A DNA stretch of 64,000 nucleotides from Streptomyces sp. SID13031 (GTDB lineage: Bacteria > Actinomycetota > Actinomycetes > Propionibacteriales > Kribbellaceae): contig NZ_JAAGLV010000022.1 in assembly GCF_010548305.1 (NCBI RefSeq), positions 1 to 64,000 of the forward strand. The letters are read 5' to 3'. How positions within the stretch are numbered: position 1 is the stretch's first letter; each line of letters begins with the position of its first letter. The notes under the pieces were generated by a model, which worked only from the letters and a program-made list of their open reading frames with translations, did not search any database and was not told the origin of the DNA. Shown piece by piece: positions 15,848 through 25,681 of the stretch. The translations under genes were made by a program, and so were the position numbers.

Positions 15848-16968
15848 AGTATCTAGCCGAGTTCAGCGATCCTGAGCTCGCCCGGAAGCTGGTCGACCAG
15901 ATCCACGCGACCGTCACCCAGCCCTGGGCGATGATGGAGGTCTGCGGTGGGCAGACGCACACGATCGTCCGGCACGGTATCGACCAGTTGCTGCCGGACG
16001 GCGTCGAGATGATCCACGGCCCGGGCTGCCCGGTCTGCGTGACGCCCCTGGAGATCATCGACAAGGCACTCGAGATCGCCTCCCAGCCGGGCGTGATCTT
16101 CTGCTCGTTCGGCGACATGCTGCGGGTGCCGGGCAGCGAGCGGGACCTGTTCCGGATCAAGAGCGAGGGCGGTGACGTCCGGGTCGTCTACTCGCCGCTG
16201 GACGCGCTCAAGATCGCCAAGGACAACCCGGATCGCCAGGTCGTCTTCTTCGGCATCGGCTTCGAGACGACCGCGCCGCCGAACGCGATGACGGTGTACC
16301 AGGCCAAGCGGCAGAACATCGCGAACTTCAGCCTGCTCGTCTCGCACGTCAAGGTCCCACCGGCGATCGCGGCGATCATGGAGTCGCCCAACTGCCGGGT
16401 CCAGGCGTTCCTCGCGGCCGGCCACGTGTGCAGCGTGATGGGGGTCTCGGAGTATCCCGAGCTCGCGGCGAGGTACAAGGTGCCGATCGTCGTCACCGGG
16501 TTCGAGCCACTCGACATCCTGGCCGGCATCCTGCGCACCGTCACCCAGCTGGAGCGCGGCGAGCACTTCGTCGAGAACGCCTACCGGCGAGCTGTCACCG
16601 ACGAGGGCAACACCGTCGCGCAGGAGATGCTCGCCGACGTCTTCGAGACGACCGACCGCGCCTGGCGGGGAATCGGCACCATCCCGCAGAGCGGCTGGCA
16701 GCTGTCCCCGAAATATCGCGAGTACGACGCGGAGTACCGGTTCTCGGTCCGCGACATCAAGACCGAGGAGTCGAAGATCTGCCGCAGCGGCGAGGTCCTC
16801 CAGGGCCACATCAAGCCGCACGAGTGCTCTGCGTTCGGCACACTCTGTACTCCGCGCAACCCGCTCGGCGCGACGATGGTGTCCAGTGAGGGCGCCTGCG
16901 CCGCGTACTACCTGTACCGCCGCCTCGACACGCCCGCTGCTGCCGGAGCGGTGAGTTCTGTTGGCTGA
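15844..16968 (+). CDS. hypD: Hydrogenase maturation factor HypD
   Basis: The 374-aa Fe-S protein is the scaffold on which HypC and HypE assemble the Fe(CN)2CO group. It shows the conserved MMEVCGGQTHTIVRHGI motif, GPGCPVCVTP (central Cys pair), GFETTAPP, and the C-terminal Fe-S-cluster motif with CSAFGTLCTP and GACAAYY. Length and motif order are standard. It is coupled to hypC upstream and overlaps hypE by 8 bp. Confidence 0.95.
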   Translation: MKYLAEFSDPELARKLVDQIHATVTQPWAMMEVCGGQTHTIVRHGIDQLLPDGVEMIHGPGCPVCVTPLEIIDKALEIASQPGVIFCSFGDMLRVPGSERDLFRIKSEGGDVRVVYSPLDALKIAKDNPDRQVVFFGIGFETTAPPNAMTVYQAKRQNIANFSLLVSHVKVPPAIAAIMESPNCRVQAFLAAGHVCSVMGVSEYPELAARYKVPIVVTGFEPLDILAGILRTVTQLERGEHFVENAYRRAVTDEGNTVAQEMLADVFETTDRAWRGIGTIPQSGWQLSPKYREYDAEYRFSVRDIKTEESKICRSGEVLQGHIKPHECSAFGTLCTPRNPLGATMVSSEGACAAYYLYRRLDTPAAAGAVSSVG

Positions 16969-18043
16969 GCAGGTGATGTTGCCGGATCCGACGGTCCCGA
17001 ACTTCGACGGGTGGAGCTGCCCGCTCCCGTTGCGGGATCACCAGACGATCGTGATGGGCCACGGTGGTGGCGGCCAGATGTCGGGCGAGCTGATCGAGCA
17101 CCTCTTCGTGCCGGCGTTCTCGAATCCGTTACTGGCGGGGTTGACGGATTCGGCCGTGGTCACGCTGGGCGGCGCGCGGATCGCCTTCTCGACCGACTCG
17201 TTCGTCGTCCAGCCACTGTTCTTCCCCGGTGGCAGTATCGGCGACCTCGCCGTCAACGGCACGGTCAACGACCTCGCGATGTCCGGCGCGCAACCGGCGT
17301 ACCTGTCCTGCGGGTTCATCCTCGAGGAAGGCGTCGAGCTGTCGGTCGTCGGCCGGATCGCTGAGGACCTCGGCCGGGCGGCCGAGCAAGCCGGTGTGAC
17401 GATCGCGACCGGCGACACCAAGGTGGTCGACTCCGGCCACGGCGATGGCGTCTACATCAACACTGCCGGGATCGGGCTGGTTCGCGAGGGCGTCGACATC
17501 CGTCCGCAGCGCGCGGCAGTGGGCGATGTGGTGATCGTCAGCGGCATGATCGGCGTCCACGGCATCGCGATCATGAGCGTGCGCGAGGGCATCTCGTTCG
17601 GCACCGAGGTGATCAGCGACTGCGCCCCGCTCAACGGGCTCGTCGGCGCGATGCTGGACGCAGTACTGGATGTCCATGTACTACGAGATCCGACCCGCGG
17701 TGGAGTCGCGACGTCACTCAACGAGATCGCCAAGGCGGCCGGCGTCGGCATCGAGCTGGTCGAGAGCGACCTCCCGATCCCCGAGGCGGTCGCCAACGCC
17801 TGCTCGTTCCTCGGCCTCGACCCGCTGTACGTCGCCAACGAGGGCAAACTGCTCGCCATCGTCGCGCCCGCGGATGCCGACGCGGTACTGGCCGCGATGC
17901 GCGCCCACCCCCTCGGCGCGGACGCCACCGTCATCGGCGCTTGCGTAGCCACCCACCCGGGCATGGTCACCACCCGGACCACCTTCGGCGCCACCCGCGT
18001 CGTCGACACCCCGATCGGAGAACAACTACCCAGGATCTGCTGA
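16961..18043 (+). CDS. hypE: Hydrogenase maturation factor HypE
   Basis: This 360-aa member of the PurM/ThiL ATP-binding family dehydrates the HypF-made thiocarbamate to the thiocyanate that becomes the Fe cyanide ligand. The C-terminus is LPRIC, the invariant PRIC tail whose Cys carries the group. MGHGGGGQMSGELIEHLF at the N-terminus and DPTRGGVATSLNE are the ATP-site motifs. The start is TTG 16961. Its last 18 bases overlap the convergent coiled-coil gene. Confidence 0.95.
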   Translation: MAEQVMLPDPTVPNFDGWSCPLPLRDHQTIVMGHGGGGQMSGELIEHLFVPAFSNPLLAGLTDSAVVTLGGARIAFSTDSFVVQPLFFPGGSIGDLAVNGTVNDLAMSGAQPAYLSCGFILEEGVELSVVGRIAEDLGRAAEQAGVTIATGDTKVVDSGHGDGVYINTAGIGLVREGVDIRPQRAAVGDVVIVSGMIGVHGIAIMSVREGISFGTEVISDCAPLNGLVGAMLDAVLDVHVLRDPTRGGVATSLNEIAKAAGVGIELVESDLPIPEAVANACSFLGLDPLYVANEGKLLAIVAPADADAVLAAMRAHPLGADATVIGACVATHPGMVTTRTTFGATRVVDTPIGEQLPRIC

Positions 18044-18592
18044 CCAGTCCGCTGTGGTGGGCAGCTGAAGGTCGGCCCGCATGGCAACCCGGATGGCCGT
18101 CAAGGGCTCCCACACCTTGCCGAGGATCTCGCGAGTGGCCTCGGTGGTGTCGGTGCTGGGATCGTGCGTGCCGTCCTCCCGGTGTTTGAGGATCGCGTAG
18201 GCGTCGGAGAGACGTCTCGAGATCTGCTGGGCAAGGACGAGAACGGGTGCACTGACGATCATCTGCGCCTCGGCGTACGCCGTCTGGAATGCCTGCCGGG
18301 TCCGCGGCAGTTCGACCGACTCGGCGGCTCGCTCGGTTCCGTTCTCGTCCGCGTAGGACCAGGCACGCAGAGCGCGGTGATAGTCCCGCGCGGCTGCGTT
18401 GAAGGTGATGTAGCCCTCGCGCAGCTCCAGCCGGCGCACCCTCAACTCGTCCCGGTCGGCCTGCTCGAGCCGCTCGGCCCGGGCCCGGTCGAACTCCCGG
18501 CGTTTCGATCGTTCGGAGATCAGCGGGGTCAGGGTCGAGGCGGCCAACGTGCCCAGTACGCCGACCCCGGCGATCGCCAGTGAGCTGTCCAA
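18026..18592 (-). CDS. Small hypothetical protein with N-terminal membrane segment and coiled coil
   Basis: TTG 18592 is chosen because GAGGAG lies just upstream; it gives 188 aa starting LDSSLAIAGVGVLGTLAASTLTPLISERSKRR. Residues 3-25 form a hydrophobic segment, followed by a charged helical region (about 30-75, rich in Arg, Glu and Leu) that looks like a coiled coil, and a helical C-terminal half. The pattern resembles small actinobacterial membrane proteins of unknown function. It has no motif linking it to hydrogenases. Confidence 0.65.
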   Translation of the reverse strand: MDSSLAIAGVGVLGTLAASTLTPLISERSKRREFDRARAERLEQADRDELRVRRLELREGYITFNAAARDYHRALRAWSYADENGTERAAESVELPRTRQAFQTAYAEAQMIVSAPVLVLAQQISRRLSDAYAILKHREDGTHDPSTDTTEATREILGKVWEPLTAIRVAMRADLQLPTTADWSADPG

Positions 18593-18917
18593 CGCTGTCT
18601 CCTCAAGGGCGGGGATGGTGCCTGAGAAACCTACCGTCCGAGGACAGGGGTAAACATGCGTTTCGCAAGAGCCGGGGATGAATACTCCGGGTAGTCGGCG
18701 GCGGTGGGGGCCGCGGCGCGTCGTGGTGGGGAAAATCGGCGGCCGGGCGGCACGGGCCCGAACGGCGTGTACGGACCGTGGCCGTTGCTTGCGGCAACCA
18801 AGTATCGGGTGCCGGGAACTGGTCCGGCGGACTGCTTCCGTGACGGCGGCGGACGGTCGTACAGTCCGGAGAGTTGACTTGCGGTGGTCGGGGGGCCGCC
18901 TTGCTGGAGGGGCTTGG
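18593..18917. other. 325-bp intergenic region upstream of the subtilisin-like protease
   Basis: This region holds the divergent control sequences of the coiled-coil gene and the secreted protease. I see no gene, known riboswitch core or strong palindrome. TTGACT at about 18873 could be a -35 hexamer for the protease gene, but no convincing -10 partner is seen. Confidence 0.4.
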
Positions 18918-21900
18918 ATGAAACGTCGGCTTTTGCATGGTTCTGCGCTCGTTGCCTTGACCACCTTGATCGCCGCGCCGCTGATGTCGGCGCCGGTTCA
19001 GGCCGCCACCAGTGCGGATCCACCAGGCCCGCCGGGGGTGCCGCCCACCACTCAGGTGGAGACGGCAACCGATGCTGCCGTGGCGAAACTCGATCCGAAA
19101 CTGGAGACCCGGGTCAAGAAGGGGGAGACCCAGCAGATCTCGGTCTTCGCGACCGTCAAGGGTGACTCCACCAAGGCCCGCGCGCTGCTCGACAACGTCC
19201 GCGTCGCACAGTCCGGTGGTACCGGCATCGTTGCCGGTTCGATCGGCGTCCAGGCGCTGGCCAAGCTCGCGTCCGCACCGGGCGTCGTCTCGGTCCAGCC
19301 GGTCGAGTTCGGCAAGACCGGATCGCCGCTCGGTGACCCGGACCCGCAGCTGCACCAGGCGCCGACCAAGGCCGAGTCGCAGGCCGCGGTCGCCAAGATC
19401 AAGGCCACCGAGGTCCCGTACTCCGAAGCACCGCCGCCGCGCGCGTCGAACTTCGAGAAGCTCAAGAACCAGAACATGTCCGACGCCAAGTCGCACAACT
19501 TCACCGGCGCCTGGAAGGACGGCTTCACCGGCACCGGTATCACCGTCGGTGTCCTCGACGGCGGTACCGACTTCGGCCACCCGGACCTGCTGAACACCTG
19601 GCAGACCTGGTCCGGCCAGACCGGCGCCAAGGCCGGCTGGAACGGCTGGCCCAAGGCTTTCGACCCGTACGGAACGCAGCAGTGGCTGTTCGCACCGGAC
19701 CAGATCGACCAGGGCCTGTCCTGGTACGTGAAGACCGACGCCGCCACCTGCACGCCGGCGGCCGGCAATTGCGCGGTGAACTTCGCCACCAAGACCGGCC
19801 CGTCGCGCAACTTCGCGGCGCCCACCGGCACGGTCGAGCACAGCTACGACTTCCCGGCCGCATGGAGCAAGTCGGGCAAGGTCCGGCTCGGCAGCCACCC
19901 GGACGACCACCTGCTCCAGCTGTACGGCGAGCGCCCGGCGTTCCTGCTGACCGACCCGCACACGGCCGGTGTCTACGACACGATCTACGCCGACCTGGAC
20001 GACGACCACTCGTTCGCGGACGAGAAGCCGGTCAGCAAGGCCAGCCCGGCGTCGTACCGGGACATGAACGGTGACGGTTACACCGACATCTCCGGTGGAC
20101 TCCTGTACTACGTCTCCGACGGCGCGACGCCGCTCCCGGGCGGGCTCGACGCGTTCGGCGGCGAGGGTGCTCCGTTCGGTCCGGGCGAGGTCGTTGCCTG
20201 GACGGGTGACTTCGACCCGTCGATCGAGGGCCACGGCACGCTGACCGCGTCGAACATCGTCGGCCAGGCCGTTGCCAACGGCAAGGCGCCGACCTTCAAG
20301 GACGTGGCCGGCGGGCAGTACGCGGGCGCTGTACTGGGTGGTGCTCCGAACGCCAAGCTGGCTCCGTTCGGTGACATCTACCTCGGCTTCGCCTTCTCCA
20401 CCCAGTTCGGCTACTTCCTGTCGTCGCGGCAGGGCGTGGACGTCACCTCGAACTCCTACGGGCAGTCCTCGGTCGACAACGACGGCTGGGACTCGGCGAG
20501 CCAGGAAGCCGACGTGATCCACAACGGCTTCAAGACAACGCCGCTGTTCTCCACCGGTAACGGCGCACCCGGATTCGGTACCACCGGATCGGCCGCTCCC
20601 ACCGCGGGGATCGAGGTCGGCGCGTCGACGCAGTTCGGCGGCACCGGCTGGGACTCGATCCTGCGGACCAAGCAGATCAGCGACAACGACGTGATGGTCT
20701 GGTCGAACCGCGGCTTCGGCGCGAACGCGACCAACGGTGTCGATGTGGTTGCCGACGGCGCCTATGCCCCCGGTGACGCGACGCTGAACACCGTGCTCGA
20801 TGGCAAGAACGCCTGGACCACCTGGGGTGGTACGAGCCGGTCGACACCAGTTGCCGCCGGTGCGACCGCACTGATCTACCAGGCTTACAAGGCGCAGCAC
20901 TCGGGCGCCGTACCGGCCGGGTTCTACAAGACGGCGAAGGATTTGCTCAAGGGTTCCTCGCAGGATCTCGGGTACGACTCCAACATCCAGGGCTCCGGCT
21001 CGATCGACGCCGGCAAGGCGGTCCGCAGCGCAGTCGGTACCCGCGCCTCGGTCAGCCCGACGCAGTGGCGGGTCGGCGACTACCGCGGTACGGAGTACCC
21101 GGTGTTCGCGAACGTCATCTCTCCCGGTGCCACGGACACGCAGAAGTTCGCGGTCAGCGGCCCGGGCGTCTGGGACGTCAGTGACCGGCAGTTGGTCCGT
21201 ACCGCGAACGACACGTTCTCGCTGAGCAGCAAGGATCTGAAGCAGGAGAGCACCGGCAACTTCAATGCGCCGGACTACCTGGTCGACCTGACCAGCAAGG
21301 TGAAACAGCACAAGGACGCCGATCTGATGGTGGTCAAGCTGGAGTACCCGCGGGAGCAGTTCGACGCCAACAAGGACTACACCGAGGACCAGGCGTGGCG
21401 GTTGCTCACCTACAACTGGACCGACGTGAACGGCGACGGCAAGCTCTGGAAGGATGCCGACGGCAACGGGGTGGTCAACCACACCGACAAGACGACGAGC
21501 TCCAACATCGACGGTTTCTTCGACCTCGACTTCGCCAAGTCGGAGATCGAGCAGGGTGAGTACGGCCGGTTCATGTACCACCGGGCCGGCGCGAACGCCT
21601 TGCAGTCGTGGGTGCGCGATCCGTACTCCCGGATGGCCAACGGTCTCTTCCTCGGTCTGCAGCACTCGACCAAGAACGCGAAGATCCCGGTGACGGACTT
21701 CAAGATCTCGATCGACTGGTACAAGAACACCGACTGGAACTGGATCACCACTTCGAAGAACTCCAAGGGTGGTTCCGTCACAGCGACGATCAAGGTGCCG
21801 CCGGCGACGCCGTACGGGATGTACTCCGGTGCGGTCGTGCTGACGCGCGGCAGCGACTCGATGGTCGTGCCGGTGTCGGTGGCGGTCGCCGCGAAGGCGA

Positions 21901-23036
21901 CGCAGGACGCGACCGGCAAGATCGTCGGCACGACGACCTTCGGTGGCTCGGACGTCGCCGAGGCGCAGAAGAACTACACGTACAACAACGGTTCGGTCTT
22001 CGGCGCCAACGACTGGGGCTGGCGAGCTGAATCCGGTGACTGGCGATTCTTCTACCTCGACGTACCGAAGACACCGGCCGACGGTTCCAAGCTGCTGGCC
22101 AACACGACGTGGGAGGGCACCGGTCCATACACCGATCTCGACACGTTGATCATGGGCCGGTCGGAGAACCACTTCCAGCTCTTCCCCGACTCGGTGTTCG
22201 GTGCGCCGTACACGCTGGACACGGTCGGGAAGAGTCCGAACACCAACATCAGGGCGGGTGTCTGGCGGTTCGACACTGCGACCGGCGGGCCGGCGGACTT
22301 CGTGACCGCTCCGGCTCAGGAAGGCCTGCAGACCGTGGCGGTCCACCAGGTCGGCTGGCAGGGCGACGCGTTCAACACGCCCTTCAAGGTGCAGCTGGGC
22401 TCTGCCTCAGTGTCTCCGTCGGCGGTTTCTGTTGCTGCTACCGGTGACAGTGGAGGCTTCGACGTCAAGTTCGAGTCGAGCGTCGCACTGGACGGCCTGA
22501 AGGCGGCCGCGTTCGGGCTCAGCCAGCCGAGCACGACCACCGAGGTCGCCCACCAGGACGACCCCAACGATCCGTCGACGGCGAGCGTGAAGAAGAACAT
22601 CACGCTGAACCACGCCTCGCGGCTGAGCGTCACGACCGCCCTGGACTCCAACGACCTCGACCTGTTCGTGGTCCGCGACGCCAACAACGACGGCGTCTTC
22701 GCACCCTCGGAGATCGTCGCCTCCTCCACCTCAGGCACCGCCAACGAGTCGGTAGACCTGATCAGCCCACCCGACGGCAACTACCAGATCTGGGTCCACG
22801 GCTTCGCGGTCGCAGGCACCCCGTCCTTCACCCTGAACGCCAACGCAGTCCAGGGCAACGACCTGACAGTCACCGGCATCCCCAGCGGCCCATTGCCCGC
22901 CGGCACCCCAGTGACCCTCCACCTCACCTATAACAAGGCCATGACGGCCGGCCAGGACTACAGCGGCGAGCTGCTCCTCGGCCCGTCCTCAGCCCCCTCG
23001 GCCCTGTCAGTCCCCATCACCATCAAGAGAAACTAG
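18918..23036 (+). CDS. Secreted S8 (subtilisin-like) serine protease, 1372 aa
   Basis: ATG 18918 follows a GGAGGGG site and opens a typical signal peptide (MKRRLLHGSALVALTTLIAAPLMSAPVQA, cut near residue 29). A prodomain-like region leads into the catalytic domain, with Asp214 (VGVLDGGTDFGHPDLL), His439 (EGHGTLTAS) and Ser640 (GGTSRSTPVAAG). The long stretch between Asp and His is an insertion of more than 100 residues that includes DxDxDG-like, possibly calcium-binding segments (DLDDDHSF, DMNGDGYTD). Another such run (DVNGDGKLWKDADGNG) lies after the catalytic domain, followed by beta-sandwich-like C-terminal domains. A strong terminator follows. It resembles the very large actinomycete subtilases that degrade extracellular protein. 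Confidence 0.9.
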   Translation: MKRRLLHGSALVALTTLIAAPLMSAPVQAATSADPPGPPGVPPTTQVETATDAAVAKLDPKLETRVKKGETQQISVFATVKGDSTKARALLDNVRVAQSGGTGIVAGSIGVQALAKLASAPGVVSVQPVEFGKTGSPLGDPDPQLHQAPTKAESQAAVAKIKATEVPYSEAPPPRASNFEKLKNQNMSDAKSHNFTGAWKDGFTGTGITVGVLDGGTDFGHPDLLNTWQTWSGQTGAKAGWNGWPKAFDPYGTQQWLFAPDQIDQGLSWYVKTDAATCTPAAGNCAVNFATKTGPSRNFAAPTGTVEHSYDFPAAWSKSGKVRLGSHPDDHLLQLYGERPAFLLTDPHTAGVYDTIYADLDDDHSFADEKPVSKASPASYRDMNGDGYTDISGGLLYYVSDGATPLPGGLDAFGGEGAPFGPGEVVAWTGDFDPSIEGHGTLTASNIVGQAVANGKAPTFKDVAGGQYAGAVLGGAPNAKLAPFGDIYLGFAFSTQFGYFLSSRQGVDVTSNSYGQSSVDNDGWDSASQEADVIHNGFKTTPLFSTGNGAPGFGTTGSAAPTAGIEVGASTQFGGTGWDSILRTKQISDNDVMVWSNRGFGANATNGVDVVADGAYAPGDATLNTVLDGKNAWTTWGGTSRSTPVAAGATALIYQAYKAQHSGAVPAGFYKTAKDLLKGSSQDLGYDSNIQGSGSIDAGKAVRSAVGTRASVSPTQWRVGDYRGTEYPVFANVISPGATDTQKFAVSGPGVWDVSDRQLVRTANDTFSLSSKDLKQESTGNFNAPDYLVDLTSKVKQHKDADLMVVKLEYPREQFDANKDYTEDQAWRLLTYNWTDVNGDGKLWKDADGNGVVNHTDKTTSSNIDGFFDLDFAKSEIEQGEYGRFMYHRAGANALQSWVRDPYSRMANGLFLGLQHSTKNAKIPVTDFKISIDWYKNTDWNWITTSKNSKGGSVTATIKVPPATPYGMYSGAVVLTRGSDSMVVPVSVAVAAKATQDATGKIVGTTTFGGSDVAEAQKNYTYNNGSVFGANDWGWRAESGDWRFFYLDVPKTPADGSKLLANTTWEGTGPYTDLDTLIMGRSENHFQLFPDSVFGAPYTLDTVGKSPNTNIRAGVWRFDTATGGPADFVTAPAQEGLQTVAVHQVGWQGDAFNTPFKVQLGSASVSPSAVSVAATGDSGGFDVKFESSVALDGLKAAAFGLSQPSTTTEVAHQDDPNDPSTASVKKNITLNHASRLSVTTALDSNDLDLFVVRDANNDGVFAPSEIVASSTSGTANESVDLISPPDGNYQIWVHGFAVAGTPSFTLNANAVQGNDLTVTGIPSGPLPAGTPVTLHLTYNKAMTAGQDYSGELLLGPSSAPSALSVPITIKRN

Positions 23037-23054
23037 TACTCCCGCAGTAACCAC

Positions 23055-23090
23055 AACCGCCCATCCCAGGTCTCCCTGGGATGGGCGGTT
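23055..23090 (+). terminator. Intrinsic-type terminator after the S8 protease gene
   Basis: A perfect 16-base stem (AACCGCCCATCCCAGG pairing with 23075-23090) closes a TCTC loop 18 bp past the stop codon. The run after the stem is short (TT then GCC), as is usual in high-GC actinobacteria. Confidence 0.85.
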
Positions 23091-23159
23091 GCCTTTCCCG
23101 CCCAACCCCTCCGCCGCAGCTCCGCCCACCGACGGCGCCGCCGCCCCGCTCCTGGTGGC

Positions 23160-23220
23160 CACCTTGTGCACGACCTGAGCATCTGGTGCCCCCGAAAACA
23201 CTCAGGCGATGCACAAGGTG
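23160..23220. repeat. TTGTGCAC hairpin repeat, copy 1
   Basis: Outer arms CACCTTGTGCA (23160-23170) and TGCACAAGGTG (23210-23220) and inner arms CCTGAG/CTCAGG (23174-23179, 23201-23206) form a long interrupted hairpin. A second copy is at 26891-26955, and a looser relative is at 44956-45007. It lies between the protease terminator and the first GT87 gene. Confidence 0.75.
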
Positions 23221-23305
23221 CACCGGTAGGTTCGTCGCAACGGTGCGCAGATCCTCATGTGGGGTGGCTGGGGAGGAGGTGGCTGGGCGTGTCAGGATTC
23301 CTGGC

Positions 23306-24448
23306 ATGCGGGTCAGGGTTTTGTGGGGGTTGGCGGTTGGGGTTTGTGTTGTTGCCAGTGTGGTGTTGCCGATGCTTTGGCAGCATTCGCTGGTTGATTT
23401 GAAGGTTTATCGGTTGGGTGGGGAGACGCTGGTCGAGCAGGCGTCTGCGTTGTACGACGCTCGCCTTGCTGGGCTTCCGTTCACTTATCCGCCGTTTGCT
23501 GCGGTGGTGATGGTGCCGTTTGCGCTGATGCCTTGGCCGGTTGCTGTGTCCGTCTGGACGCTTGGCACCTTCGTCAGCTTGATCGTCGTCTGGCGGATCT
23601 CGGCTGGGTGGGAGATGGCTTCGCCGGTGTTGTTGGCGGTGGTTGCCGGGTCGCTCGTGCTGGAGCCGGTGCGGGAGACGTTGGGGTTCGGGCAGGTCAA
23701 TCTGATGTTGTGTGCGTTGGTCCTGTATGACGTACTGGGGCCGCCGACCCGCCCCGCAAGGGGGATCTGGGTTGGGCTGGCGGCGGGGGTGAAGTTGACG
23801 CCATTGGTGTTCTTCGGGCTGCTGGTGGTGACGAGGCAGTGGAAGGCGCTCGCCTACGCATCCGGGTCGTTTGCGGTCACGGTGCTCGTGGGGTTCGTGG
23901 TGACGCCGCGCGGTGCGACGGAGTACTGGACTTCGTTGGTGGCGGAGACGACTCGTATCGGTGGGCTCGCGTTCTCCAGCAATCAGTCGTGGAATGCCTT
24001 CCTGATCAGGCTTACCGGGGATCTGGATGGCGGCGGCCTGGTCTGGCTCGTCCTCGTCGCGGTGACGGTTGGCGGCGGACTATGGCTTACGTGGAAGCTT
24101 TGGTTTAAGGGTGAGCGGTTGGCGGCGGTGTCGGTGACCGCGCTCATCGGACTGCTGTGTTCGCCGGTTTCGTGGAGTCATCACTGGGTTTGGGCGATCC
24201 CGCTCGGGGTCGCGGTCATCGCCAGGCTCACCAGGAAGTACAAGATCGCCTTCGCCATCCTGTGGTTCGGGGTGTTCACGGTCGCGCCGATCTGGTGGCC
24301 GCCGAATCATGACAATCGCGAGCTGGACTGGAGCTTCGGCGAGCAGTTCACCGGGAACGCCTACTTGATCGCGGCCCTGGTCGCGGTGATGATCCTGGTC
24401 CGCGACCAACTGAGATCCAATCGCCGGAGAGGCATAGGCCGGAGATGA
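23306..24448 (+). CDS. GT87-type polyprenol-phosphate-mannose-dependent mannosyltransferase, copy 1
   Basis: The 380-aa polytopic membrane protein has about nine to ten hydrophobic helices. It shares the GT-C features of the DUF2029/GT87 family: an early acidic motif (DLKVYRLGG, with Asp in the first loop), YDAR..GLPFTYPP, VRETLGFGQVNL, GVKLTPLVF and SPVSWSHHWVW. Members transfer mannose from decaprenyl-phosphate-mannose to cell-envelope glycans such as lipomannan. ATG 23306 gives a normal N-terminus (MRVRVLWGLAVG); the open frame upstream crosses the hairpin repeat. A close paralogue follows 26 bp downstream. Confidence 0.85.
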   Translation: MRVRVLWGLAVGVCVVASVVLPMLWQHSLVDLKVYRLGGETLVEQASALYDARLAGLPFTYPPFAAVVMVPFALMPWPVAVSVWTLGTFVSLIVVWRISAGWEMASPVLLAVVAGSLVLEPVRETLGFGQVNLMLCALVLYDVLGPPTRPARGIWVGLAAGVKLTPLVFFGLLVVTRQWKALAYASGSFAVTVLVGFVVTPRGATEYWTSLVAETTRIGGLAFSSNQSWNAFLIRLTGDLDGGGLVWLVLVAVTVGGGLWLTWKLWFKGERLAAVSVTALIGLLCSPVSWSHHWVWAIPLGVAVIARLTRKYKIAFAILWFGVFTVAPIWWPPNHDNRELDWSFGEQFTGNAYLIAALVAVMILVRDQLRSNRRRGIGRR

Positions 24449-24474
24449 CCTGATCGCCTGCCACTCTGGATCGG

Positions 24475-25680
24475 GTGATCACGGGGATCCTGGGGGACCC
24501 GGCCAAGCGCCGTTGGTGGCTGGCTGTCGGTGTCTGCATAGTTGTGGCTTCAATCATGCCGTTCGTGTGGGATCACACCGGCGCTGATCTGAAGGTCTAC
24601 CGGCTCGGCGGTGCCGCGCTGCTGTCAGATCCTTCAAGTCTTTATACAAGCCGTTTGCGGTACATCTCGATGCCGTTCACCTACCCGATCTTCGGCGGCG
24701 TGGTGATGGCCCCGGTCTCGCTGCTGCCTTGGCCGCTCGCGTACGGCGCCTCGATCGCCGCCTCCCTCGTCGCGCTGGTGGCGATCTGGCGAATGAGCCT
24801 GAAGCAGTTCTTCAAAAGGCGCCTGCACCCGGCCGTGCTGATCGCGGTCAGCGCCGCGTCCCTGCTGATCGAGCCGGTCCGCGAGACGCTCTCCTACGGC
24901 CAGATCAACCTGATCCTCTGCGCCGTGATCCTGTACGACGTACTGGGCCCGAAAACCCGCACGGGTAGGGGCATCTGGCTGGGACTGGCGGCCGGCATCA
25001 AGCTGACCCCGTTGGTCTTCCTCGGCCTCCTGCTCGTCACCCGCCAGTGGAAGGCACTCGCCTACGCGTCGGCCACGTTCCTGGGCACCGTGCTGATCGG
25101 GTTCCTGATCAGCCCGCGGACGGCGTACGAGTACTGGGCGCATCTCATCTCCGACACGAGCCGCATCGGTGGTCTCGCCTACTCGGGCAACCAGTCGTGG
25201 AACGGGTTCCTGGCCCGCGTCTCGGGTGATCTGGACGGTGGCGGCCGGCTGTGGCAGGTCGTAGTACTGGTGACCGTGATCGCCGGCCTCTGGTTGAGCC
25301 GCCTTCTCTGGCGTCGGGGCGAGCAACTGGCGGCGGTGTCCACCACCGCGGTGATCGGGCTGCTTTGCTCGCCGGTCTCCTGGAGTCACCATTGGGTGTG
25401 GGTGCTCCCGCTCGGCGTTTCCTTGCTGACGGCCACCAAACTCGGCCGGCGCTATCCGTTGCCGACGGCATTGACCTGGTTCGCGCTCTTCGCGCTCGCC
25501 CCGATCTGGTGGCCGCCACGAGGAGACAATCAGGAACTCAGCTGGAATTCCGTCCAGATACTGGCGGGCAACTCCTACGTCTGGCTCTCGCTGACCGCTG
25601 CCCTCCTGCTCGCGCTTGGCCGCGGCCGTCGCGAAAAGGTGCCAGCAGCAGCGGAGCTCGAGCAGGACGCGGCCAGGTAG
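24475..25680 (+). CDS. GT87-type mannosyltransferase, copy 2
   Basis: A 401-aa paralogue of the preceding protein. It shares DLKVYRLGGAALL, MPFTYPIFGG, VRETLSYGQINLILC, GIKLTPLVFLGLLLVTRQWKAL and SPVSWSHHWVWVLPLG in the same order, so the pair arose by tandem duplication. The start is GTG 24475. A soluble charged tail ends the protein (RGRREKVPAAAELEQDAAR). It converges on hypB with only one base between the stops. Confidence 0.85.
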   Translation: MITGILGDPAKRRWWLAVGVCIVVASIMPFVWDHTGADLKVYRLGGAALLSDPSSLYTSRLRYISMPFTYPIFGGVVMAPVSLLPWPLAYGASIAASLVALVAIWRMSLKQFFKRRLHPAVLIAVSAASLLIEPVRETLSYGQINLILCAVILYDVLGPKTRTGRGIWLGLAAGIKLTPLVFLGLLLVTRQWKALAYASATFLGTVLIGFLISPRTAYEYWAHLISDTSRIGGLAYSGNQSWNGFLARVSGDLDGGGRLWQVVVLVTVIAGLWLSRLLWRRGEQLAAVSTTAVIGLLCSPVSWSHHWVWVLPLGVSLLTATKLGRRYPLPTALTWFALFALAPIWWPPRGDNQELSWNSVQILAGNSYVWLSLTAALLLALGRGRREKVPAAAELEQDAAR

Positions 25681-25681
25681 C

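Noticed and set aside
18593..18917. Possible riboswitch before the secreted protease (such as a ydaO-type element common before actinobacterial wall hydrolases)
   Set aside because: No recognisable aptamer core or terminator-like expression platform was seen.
18603..22346. Very long open frame antisense to the S8 protease, and similar antisense frames over hypF and pgm
   Set aside because: High GC makes the third-position mirror frame open. The translations are Arg/Val/Gly-rich without any family motif.
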